Source of the DNA: Planctomycetota bacterium
GTDB taxonomy: Bacteria; Planctomycetota; SZUA-567
Assembly (NCBI GenBank): GCA_020860865.1
Contig: JAJBTL010000315.1
Span: 1-6,389 of the forward strand
DNA: 6,389 bases
Direction of reading: 5' to 3'
Every line of letters begins with the position of its first letter. Position 1 is the first letter of the stretch. The notes under the pieces were generated by a model. It was not told the DNA's origin and did not search any database. It saw only the letters and a list, made by a program, of their open reading frames with translations. Below, piece by piece: positions 1 to 4,377 of this stretch. The position numbers and the translations under genes are program-made.

Positions 1-46
1 CGGGAACGGGACATTGTCGAAAAAACGCGACTGGCGTTTCTCCCCG

Positions 47-59
47 AAGGTGATACCTT
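47..59 (+). promoter_or_regulatory. Putative ribosome-binding site of the AraC-type gene, within a small inverted repeat
   Basis: AAGGTGA at 47-53 is the only Shine-Dalgarno-like sequence before the ATG at 66, but its 12-nt gap is longer than usual. The same bases form a 5-bp inverted repeat, AAGGT-gat-ACCTT, followed by more T residues. It could hide the ribosome-binding site or be a weak terminator for an upstream gene. A second small inverted repeat (AAACGC/GCGTTT) lies at 23-39. No promoter can be assigned in the 65 bases available, and whether an upstream gene ends here is undecided. Confidence 0.3.
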
Positions 60-65
60 TTTCCC

Positions 66-1055
66 ATGCGAAAAATTCCCAACCTTCCCGCCAAAGGGAA
101 GCGGCAAATCTATGATTTGACCCCCTTCAAAATTCCGGAAGTGCCCTACCTGGCGGCCCAGAACCTGCCGTTCACCACCATGGCCCTGCCGACCCACGTC
201 CACAAGGGACGCATGGAAATAAACCATATTCTGAAAGGTGAACGCGTCTACCGGGTCGGCGACAAGGACTACCGCCTTCGCGGCAACCAGATTTTTGTCA
301 CCTGGCCGGACGAGGTGCACGGGAGCGGCGCGTCACTGCATGGACGCGGCATGCATTTCTGGATGCAGGTGGTACTGCCGCGGCCCGGCGAGAAGTTCCT
401 CGGCCTCGAGCCGGAACGGGCGGCTCCGGTATTGCGGGCCTTGTGGAAACTGCCGAAACGGCATTTTCCCGCCAACGACGAAATGCGGGGGATCTTCTCC
501 CGCATACTCCATCTCTGCCGGCTCGGGCCGACAGAACTGGCCAACGCCAGGCTGACAGCGCTCCTTATCGAATGGCTTCTGGAAGTTATCGACAGTTCCG
601 CCCTGCCCTTTGAAAACGAAGTCACACCGGATATCGGCAGGGTCATCGACCTTATGAACGAAAATTCCCTCGTCCATTATTCGGTCAGCGATCTGGCCGA
701 GGCATCCCACCTTTCGGAATCCCGTTTCAAGGCAAAATTCAGCCGCCAGATCGGCATGCCGCCGGGCGACTATATCCAGCGGCATCGGCTGGAGGTGGCG
801 CTCCGCCTCCTTCTCCGGGGCCGGGCGGTGGCGCAGGTCGCGGATGAACTCGGGTTCTCCTCGTCCCAGCATTTTTCGACGGCATTCAAGAAGTTTTTTG
901 GAAAAAGCCCGGTCGCCTGGCTCAAGACCTATGCGGAAAACACCCTCCCGGAAGCCGAGCATGGACTCGACAACCAGTTCGATGAGAACGGGTTGCGGCC
1001 GTGGATGGACGAAGAGGGCTGGTGCCACGGCCATATCTGCCGGGACCCGCTGTGA
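66..1055 (+). CDS. AraC-family transcriptional regulator with N-terminal cupin sensor domain
   Basis: This 329-residue protein is a likely cytoplasmic sugar-responsive transcription factor. Residues about 40-110 look like a cupin-type AraC sensor: HVHKGRMEINHILKG with histidines 44 and 46, then a turn-rich stretch ending in PDEVHGSG. Residues about 188-288 are the AraC DNA-binding domain. Its first helix-turn-helix is around SVSDLAEASHLSESRFKAKF (206-225), and the second matches the family signature, VADELGFSSSQHFSTAFKKF (258-277), followed by FGKSPVAWL. A tail of about 40 residues (290-329) runs past the usual end and contains CHGHIC. An in-frame stop at 51-53 makes ATG 66 the earliest start. 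It lies upstream of a DeoR-type regulator and a sugar importer, so it probably belongs to the same carbohydrate regulon, but its targets are not shown. AraC proteins of this kind usually activate; the family call is secure, the ligand unknown. Confidence 0.93.
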   Translation: MRKIPNLPAKGKRQIYDLTPFKIPEVPYLAAQNLPFTTMALPTHVHKGRMEINHILKGERVYRVGDKDYRLRGNQIFVTWPDEVHGSGASLHGRGMHFWMQVVLPRPGEKFLGLEPERAAPVLRALWKLPKRHFPANDEMRGIFSRILHLCRLGPTELANARLTALLIEWLLEVIDSSALPFENEVTPDIGRVIDLMNENSLVHYSVSDLAEASHLSESRFKAKFSRQIGMPPGDYIQRHRLEVALRLLLRGRAVAQVADELGFSSSQHFSTAFKKFFGKSPVAWLKTYAENTLPEAEHGLDNQFDENGLRPWMDEEGWCHGHICRDPL

Positions 1056-1066
1056 CAATGTTCACG
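1051..1066. promoter_or_regulatory. CRP-like inverted repeat upstream of the deoR promoter
   Basis: TGTGA-CAATGT-TCACG matches the Crp consensus TGTGA-N6-TCACA at nine of ten fixed bases. It overlaps the stop codon of the AraC-type gene. Its centre (1058/1059) would lie near -58 to -60 relative to a start site expected at about 1117-1119, close to a class I activator position. The transporter promoter has no comparable site, and a chance match is quite possible. Confidence 0.25.
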
Positions 1067-1082
1067 CCAAACCAACTTCCAC

Positions 1083-1110
1083 TTGACCACTACTTATTAT
1101 CGCTTATAAT
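1083..1110 (+). promoter_or_regulatory. Sigma70-type promoter of the deoR-HAD operon
   Basis: The -35 box TTGACC (1083-1088) and the perfect -10 box TATAAT (1105-1110) are 16 bp apart. Transcription should begin near 1117, giving a leader of about 40 nt before the ATG at 1157. The promoter sits in an AT-rich island between GC-rich genes. The transporter promoter at 2993-3020 has the same box spacing and nearly the same spacer sequence. I see no intrinsic terminator between the AraC-type gene and this promoter, so some readthrough is possible. Confidence 0.75.
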
Positions 1111-1118
1111 TATAAGTA
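1095..1118. promoter_or_regulatory. Operator over the deoR -10 region (copy 1 of the shared 24-bp element)
   Basis: The element reads TATTATCGCTTAT, then AATT, then ATAAGTA. Its core CTTATAATTATAAG (1103-1116) is a perfect 14-bp palindrome covering the -10 box, a position that suits a repressor. An extra CTTAT half-site at 1093-1097 lies exactly 10 bp, one helical turn, before the core's left arm. The 24 bases match 3005-3028 except at two positions that change as a complementary pair. The likely binder is the DeoR-type protein encoded just downstream (autoregulation); the AraC-type protein is the alternative. Confidence 0.7.
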
Positions 1119-1156
1119 GGTTTCTGTAATACCTTCGCGTATATAAAGGACAATGC

Positions 1157-1918
1157 ATGTATCAGGAAGAGCGCATTTTCCAAATCCTTCAGGCCTTGAA
1201 GGTCAGCACGACATTGTCCAACCAGGACATCATGTCCATGTTCAATATTTCCCGCGATACCGCCCGCCGGGACATTGTCAAGCTGGTGGAGGAAGGTGTC
1301 GCCGTCCGGACCCACGGCGGCATCACCCTGCCCGCCCTCATGACGGAAATCCAGTCCTACCGGAACCGGATATCACAGAATCTCGAGGTGAAGCGGCTCA
1401 TCGCCCAACGGGCCGCCCTCTACCTGGCGGATCACAAACTGGGCTTTCTCGACGTGTCCACCACTGTCGAGGAGCTGTGCGAGTACATACCGGACGGGAT
1501 GAATGTCTTTACCCATTCAATCAACAATGCCGAACGGCTCATGGACAAGACGTGCGACGTCAACCTCCTCGGCGGCCGCCTGAACCGGAAAAACCGCTTT
1601 TTCTTCGGCGGGGTGACCCTGGCCGCGTTGGACGAGGTCTGTTTCGATATCGTCGTCCTCGGTGCCGCCGCCGTCCATACGGACGGGCTGTATTATGAAG
1701 AGAGTGAGGACGCGGAAGTGAAACGGAAGGCGGTGGAACGGGCCAGCCAGGTCATGCTCGTCGTCGACGACGGGAAATTCCTGAAAAACAGCCGCTTCCG
1801 GGGAGCGGAATTCGCCGACATCGACGTTATTGTCACCAACCGGGTACCGCCGGAAGCGGTCCTTGAAAACATCCGGGACGCCGGATGCAAACTGGACGTG
1901 CTGGAGGAAAGACGATGA
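1157..1918 (+). CDS. DeoR-family transcriptional repressor
   Basis: This 253-residue protein has the normal length and layout of DeoR/GlpR-type sugar regulators. Residues about 1-58 form the DeoR winged helix-turn-helix, with recognition region NISRDTARRDIVKLVEEG followed by VRTHGG (51-55), which matches the family signature. Residues about 75-232 are the sensor domain related to sugar-phosphate isomerases: FLDVSTTVEEL (98-107), LLGGRLNRKNRFFFGG (137-152), LGAAAVHTDGLYY (168-180), EVKRKAV (187-193) and VVDDGKF (202-208). The family usually has D-x-S-K-F at the last motif; here it is DDGKF. ATG 1157 has AAGGA at 1146-1150, six bases upstream. The family typically represses sugar uptake or catabolism genes and is relieved by a phosphorylated sugar. 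It overlaps the phosphatase gene by four bases, so the two are co-transcribed. The palindrome over its own promoter suggests autoregulation. Confidence 0.93.
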   Translation: MYQEERIFQILQALKVSTTLSNQDIMSMFNISRDTARRDIVKLVEEGVAVRTHGGITLPALMTEIQSYRNRISQNLEVKRLIAQRAALYLADHKLGFLDVSTTVEELCEYIPDGMNVFTHSINNAERLMDKTCDVNLLGGRLNRKNRFFFGGVTLAALDEVCFDIVVLGAAAVHTDGLYYEESEDAEVKRKAVERASQVMLVVDDGKFLKNSRFRGAEFADIDVIVTNRVPPEAVLENIRDAGCKLDVLEERR

Positions 1919-2757
1919 TCTGGCAGGCGGTTTTCTGCGATATCGACGGGACCCTTCTCGACAGCGGCCACCGGCTGCCTCCGGATACGGCGGCGAAAAT
2001 CCGGGCCATATCCGATGCCGGAACGCCCTTTATCCTTGTGTCGGCGCGGAGTCCCGGCGGAATGTTCCCGATTCAGGACCGGATAGGGATCAGGTGGCCG
2101 CTGGTGTGTTATGGCGGCGCGTTGGTCCTCGGGAAGGACCGGAAACCGGTGCACAGCCTCGGCATCGAGCCGGAGCGGGTGGTGGCCTTGAAGGACCGCA
2201 TCCTCGCCGACTGGCCGGATGCGGCGCCGACCGTGTATTCGTATGACAACTGGTATGTCGCCTCGGCCGCCGATCCCCGGGTCGTCCTCGAGGCGGAGAT
2301 AACCGGGGCGGTTCCCACCGAGGTCACGTCCGCCCGGCTTGGCCGGATGGATGCGGAAGCGCATAAGCTGTTCTGTATCGCCTCGGCGGAACACATCGCC
2401 GAGATGCACACCCGCCTCGCCGCCGAGTACCCCGACCTCGCCGTCACCCGGTCCAGCCCGATTTTCCTGGAGGTGACAAACGGCCTCGCCACCAAGGCGA
2501 ACGCGGTCCGCTACCTGTGCCAGGCGATGCGGCTGTCCCCGGCCGACACGGTGGCATTCGGGGATAACTACAACGACATCGACATGCTGGAGTGCGTCGG
2601 CCTCGGCATCGCCATGGCGAACGCACCCGAAGAAGTGCGGGCGCGCGCCGGGCGGGTCACCGCCGCGAACGACGAGGAAGGCGTCCGCCGGGCGCTGGAA
2701 GAACTGGAATTCCAGCCGGTGACTAACAGTGTACGGTTTGAACGGGCGTTTTTCTGA
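1915..2757 (+). CDS. Cof-type HAD-IIB family hydrolase, probable sugar-phosphate phosphatase
   Basis: This 280-residue cytoplasmic enzyme should be a Mg-dependent phosphatase. All four HAD motifs are present: motif I DIDGTLLD with nucleophile Asp9 and acid/base Asp11, motif II Ser43 in FILVSARS, motif III Lys194 in GLATKANAV, and motif IV GDNYNDIDML (216-225). The long insert between motifs II and III (about 80-185) is the C2-type cap that selects substrate in Cof/YidA-like enzymes, followed by the typical GIAMANAPEEV. The start is well fixed: ATG 1915 overlaps the deoR stop as ATGA, with GGAGG at 1903-1907. Coupled translation with the repressor suggests a joint role. Family members act on sugar phosphates and other phosphometabolites, and this substrate cannot be read from sequence. 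Being paired with a repressor likely to sense sugar phosphates, it may clear the inducer or prevent sugar-phosphate stress (inference). Confidence 0.9.
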   Translation: MIWQAVFCDIDGTLLDSGHRLPPDTAAKIRAISDAGTPFILVSARSPGGMFPIQDRIGIRWPLVCYGGALVLGKDRKPVHSLGIEPERVVALKDRILADWPDAAPTVYSYDNWYVASAADPRVVLEAEITGAVPTEVTSARLGRMDAEAHKLFCIASAEHIAEMHTRLAAEYPDLAVTRSSPIFLEVTNGLATKANAVRYLCQAMRLSPADTVAFGDNYNDIDMLECVGLGIAMANAPEEVRARAGRVTAANDEEGVRRALEELEFQPVTNSVRFERAFF

Positions 2758-2846
2758 TCGGTCCTGATTTCTTTTCGGACGATATAACGATCAATCGGCA
2801 GGACGCCCACCCTTCCTCTTATTTTCCCTACACACTCAACCATCTC

Positions 2847-2871
2847 ACGCCGTCATTGTGGCGGCGTTTTT
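2847..2871 (+). terminator. Intrinsic terminator of the deoR-HAD operon
   Basis: ACGCCG (2847-2852) and CGGCGT (2862-2867) form a perfect 6-bp GC-rich stem with a 9-nt loop, and the stem runs into TTTTT (2867-2871). It lies 90 bp after the phosphatase stop and before the importer promoter. It therefore separates the regulator-phosphatase transcript from the importer transcript. Confidence 0.8.
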
Positions 2872-2880
2872 CATGCCGCA

Positions 2881-2948
2881 TACTTGCTTATGTAAGTATA
2901 CATTTATACTGAAGTATAATTATACACATGCAGATATATGCTTATCAT
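2881..2948. repeat. AT-rich cluster of palindromes upstream of the importer promoter
   Basis: Several symmetric sequences are packed together. TACTT (2881-2885) is mirrored by AAGTA (2894-2898), with CTTATGTAAG inside. TTATACT-ga-AGTATAA spans 2904-2919. GTATAATTATAC, a perfect 12-bp palindrome, spans 2914-2925 and overlaps it. CTTATCAT at 2941-2948 equals the left half of the operator core at 3013-3020. These TACTT/CTTAT-type arms resemble the operator arms and may be auxiliary binding sites 70-130 bp upstream of the promoter. An ordinary AT-rich upstream region is the alternative. Confidence 0.45.
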
Positions 2949-2992
2949 CGGTACAGTTATGGCAAACTGACTTCTTTTTACTGAATTCTTCG

Positions 2993-3020
2993 TTGACTAT
3001 TGCATATTATCGCTTATCAT
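2993..3020 (+). promoter_or_regulatory. Sigma70-type promoter of the sugar importer operon
   Basis: The -35 box TTGACT (2993-2998) and -10 box TATCAT (3015-3020) have a 16-bp spacer, the same geometry as the deoR promoter. The -10 box departs from TATAAT at one base, so the promoter may be weaker or need help. The predicted start near 3027 gives a leader of about 215 nt before the ATG at 3244. Confidence 0.7.
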
Positions 3021-3028
3021 GATAAGTA
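3005..3028. promoter_or_regulatory. Operator over the importer -10 region (copy 2 of the shared 24-bp element)
   Basis: The element reads TATTATCGCTTAT, then CATG, then ATAAGTA, with a perfect 14-bp palindromic core CTTATCATGATAAG at 3013-3026. It matches copy 1 (1095-1118) at 22 of 24 bases. The two differences (A to C at 3018 and T to G at 3021) are symmetric and preserve the palindrome. Its location over the -10 box suggests repression of the importer by the same protein that controls the deoR promoter. Confidence 0.72.
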
Positions 3029-3040
3029 TATTCAAGGTGT

Positions 3041-3062
3041 CAATGCATGAGTGTACGCATTG
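3041..3062 (+). other. Leader hairpin enclosing the possible small-ORF start codons
   Basis: CAATGC (3041-3046) and GCATTG (3057-3062) form a perfect 6-bp stem with a 10-nt loop, beginning about 14 nt after the predicted transcript start. Two candidate ATG codons (3043 and 3047) lie within it. It could modulate translation of a leader peptide or stabilise the 5' end. Confidence 0.35.
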
Positions 3063-3090
3063 TCCTGTATCTGTAAGGCGCACCCAATAG
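3043..3090 (+). CDS. Possible 15-residue leader peptide
   Basis: ATG 3043 opens MHECTHCPVSVRRTQ and stops at TAG 3088-3090. AAGG at 3034-3037 gives a plausible Shine-Dalgarno spacing of five bases. A competing frame from ATG 3047 (MSVRIVLYL, stop at 3074-3076) shares the same ribosome-binding site. Neither resembles a known leader peptide, and there is no run of one regulatory codon. The stretch CAATGCATG here is identical to that at the deoR start (1151-1159), so this may be a relic of a copied deoR promoter and start. Short frames like this arise easily by chance. Confidence 0.2.
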   Translation: MHECTHCPVSVRRTQ

Positions 3091-3178
3091 AGCAGCCATC
3101 TTCTTTCACTAGTCGCGCGCCGAAATCATCTCCTCTGGTCCACGTGCTCCCGAATCTACCCGAACCTCGCGGTCCCTT

Positions 3179-3203
3179 CCCTGTCGGTGCGTACCGGCAC
3201 GGG
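3179..3203 (+). other. Stable hairpin upstream of the binding-protein ribosome-binding site
   Basis: TGTCGGT (3182-3188) pairs with ACCGGCA (3193-3199) around a GCGT tetraloop, with one G-T wobble. After a single bulged C at 3200, CCC (3179-3181) pairs with GGG (3201-3203), giving about 10 bp. The next bases, TTTGTATTGGTTTGT, are U-rich in the transcript but not a clean U-run. It ends 27 nt before the Shine-Dalgarno, so it could be an attenuator, a stability element or a spacer keeping the start site open. Confidence 0.45.
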
Positions 3204-3243
3204 TTTGTATTGGTTTGTACGGCTGTATTTAAGGAGATATTTG

Positions 3244-4230
3244 ATGAAAAGATTCATGCTGCTGGCGCTGTGCCTGCTGGTGGCGGGGGCGTCTTTATGT
3301 CGGCACGAAGCGGGTGAAAAGGCCAAATGGCGCGTCGGTTTCAGCCAGTGCAACCTGGGCGAACAGTGGCGCGCCAATATGTACGAGGAACTCCTGAAGG
3401 CGGTGGCACGGCATTCGGACGAACTCGAACTCATCCACAAGGACGCGCAACTGGACACCACCCGCCAGCAGACCCAGATCCGGGAATTCATCAGTGACTA
3501 TGAAAACGGCCTTATCGACTGCATTGTCATCGTCCCGAAGGAATCGGCCCCGTTCACGCCCCTGGTCAAGGAATGTTACGACATGGGCATGCCCACCATC
3601 GTCGTCGACCGTGACGTGTTGACGGACGACTACACCTGCTTCATCGGCGGCGACAACATGGTCGTCGGCCGCGCCGCCGGGGAATGGATGCGGGAAAAGA
3701 TGGCGGGGAAAAGCGCCAAGGGCATCGAACTTCAGGGCATGATGACCACCGTCCCCGCCCAGGAACGGAACAAGGGTTTTCTTGAAGCCATAAAAGGGGC
3801 GGATATGGAAATCATCTTCCGCGCCGACGCCAACTGGATGGAAGCCGCCGGCCGGAAGGAAATGGAATCGGCCCTGTCCCGCTTCGACCAAATCGACTTT
3901 GTCTACAGCCATAACGACCCGATGGCCCACGGCGCCTACCTCGCCGCCCAGTCCGCCGGCCGGGAAAAGGACATGCTCATCATCGGTATCGACGGCATGC
4001 CCCACGAAGGCATCGCCTATGTGAAGACCGGCCAGATGGACGCCACCTTTGTCTATCCGAGCGGCATGGACACCACCATTGAAACCATCCTCAAGCTGAA
4101 GCGCGGCGAAAAAGTGCCGAAGCGCATCATGCTCAATACCACCCTCTACGACAAGGACAACCCGAACGGCAAGACCGTCGGAACAAATCGGGAAATCTGG
4201 GATCTCGAAGCGGAACGCGCCGCGAAATAA
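3244..4230 (+). CDS. Periplasmic sugar-binding protein of a CUT2-type ABC importer
   Basis: This 328-residue protein should capture a sugar in the periplasm and deliver it to the membrane complex encoded downstream. ATG 3244 is chosen because AAGGAG at 3231-3236 sits seven bases before it and a signal peptide starts there: MKR, a hydrophobic core (about 4-17), then ASLCR. Cys19 could be a lipid anchor, but Leu at -1 is atypical for a lipobox, so ordinary signal peptidase cleavage is equally possible. A GTG at 3187 would add 19 residues that spoil the signal. The mature part has the RbsB-like two-lobe pattern: VGFSQCNLGEQWRANM (31-46), QIREFISDYENGLIDCIVIVP (78-98), TIVVDRDV (118-125), ELQGMMTTVPAQERNKGF (162-179), YSHNDPMAHGAYLA (221-234) and IIGIDG (246-251). 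From memory the strongest resemblance is to galactofuranose-binding YtfQ; the sugar itself is not established. Confidence 0.92.
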   Translation: MKRFMLLALCLLVAGASLCRHEAGEKAKWRVGFSQCNLGEQWRANMYEELLKAVARHSDELELIHKDAQLDTTRQQTQIREFISDYENGLIDCIVIVPKESAPFTPLVKECYDMGMPTIVVDRDVLTDDYTCFIGGDNMVVGRAAGEWMREKMAGKSAKGIELQGMMTTVPAQERNKGFLEAIKGADMEIIFRADANWMEAAGRKEMESALSRFDQIDFVYSHNDPMAHGAYLAAQSAGREKDMLIIGIDGMPHEGIAYVKTGQMDATFVYPSGMDTTIETILKLKRGEKVPKRIMLNTTLYDKDNPNGKTVGTNREIWDLEAERAAK

Positions 4231-4255
4231 CCATGTACCGACAGCCTCGCCACAC

Positions 4256-4311
4256 CCGTCACCCCGGCTGAAGAACGCCTATCCCATAAGGATAAAACGC
4301 CGGGGCGACGG
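4256..4311 (+). other. Nested hairpin between the binding-protein and ATPase genes
   Basis: CCGTC-A-CCCCGGC (4256-4268) pairs with GCCGGGG-C-GACGG (4299-4311) over 13 positions with one A-C mismatch, leaving a 30-nt loop. Inside it TATCC (4280-4284) and GGATA (4290-4294) form a second 5-bp hairpin. It starts 25 nt after the binding-protein stop and no T-run follows, so it is not a standard terminator. Such hairpins after binding-protein genes can protect the upstream message and raise its level over the membrane components, as known for malE-malF. That role here is inferred. Confidence 0.6.
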
Positions 4312-4314
4312 TCA

Positions 4315-4337
4315 GGCGGGTACGAGTTGGACCCGTC
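4315..4337 (+). other. Second intergenic hairpin before the ATPase ribosome-binding site
   Basis: GGCGGGT (4315-4321) pairs with ACCCGTC (4331-4337), seven pairs including one G-T wobble, around a 9-nt loop. It begins three bases after the larger nested hairpin and ends 27 nt before the ATPase Shine-Dalgarno (4365-4370). It may form one folded block with the first hairpin. Confidence 0.45.
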
Positions 4338-4377
4338 CGGTAACGGAACGCATCCCACACACAAAAGGGACACAAGA

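Larger units (their letters stand above)
2758..3243. other. Long non-coding stretch: terminator, palindrome cluster, promoter and leader
   Basis: No convincing protein gene occupies this 486-bp gap. Just after the phosphatase stop, TGATCG (2755-2760) and CGATCA (2788-2793) enclose GTCC/GGAC arms, an imperfect structure of unclear meaning. Then come an intrinsic terminator (2847-2871), an AT-rich palindrome cluster (2881-2950), the importer promoter with its operator (2993-3028) and a leader of about 215 nt with hairpins and tiny ORFs. A longer frame opening at GTG 3051 and running into the binding-protein gene has low-complexity coding character and no good ribosome-binding site; I regard it as chance. 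No known riboswitch class was recognised. Confidence 0.7.

Noticed and set aside
333..1058. Minus-strand open frame opposite the AraC-type gene
   Set aside because: It lies entirely over a protein with a clear AraC DNA-binding domain and shows no family motif of its own.
2885..2920. Second promoter in the AT-rich cluster (TTGCTT with TATACT or TATAAT)
   Set aside because: The spacers are 14 or 24 bp, outside the workable sigma70 range; the -10-like words belong to the palindromes.
3051..3317. Plus-strand 88-codon frame from GTG 3051 overlapping the binding-protein start
   Set aside because: No ribosome-binding site at a fitting distance, and it overlaps the well-supported start at 3244 in another frame.
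3295..4005. Minus-strand open frame opposite the binding-protein gene
   Set aside because: The plus strand has an intact signal peptide and family motifs; the antisense product is of shadow composition without a domain.
4299..4337. Terminator after the binding-protein gene
   Set aside because: The hairpins have no following T-run, and the ATPase and permease genes show no separate promoter that I can see.
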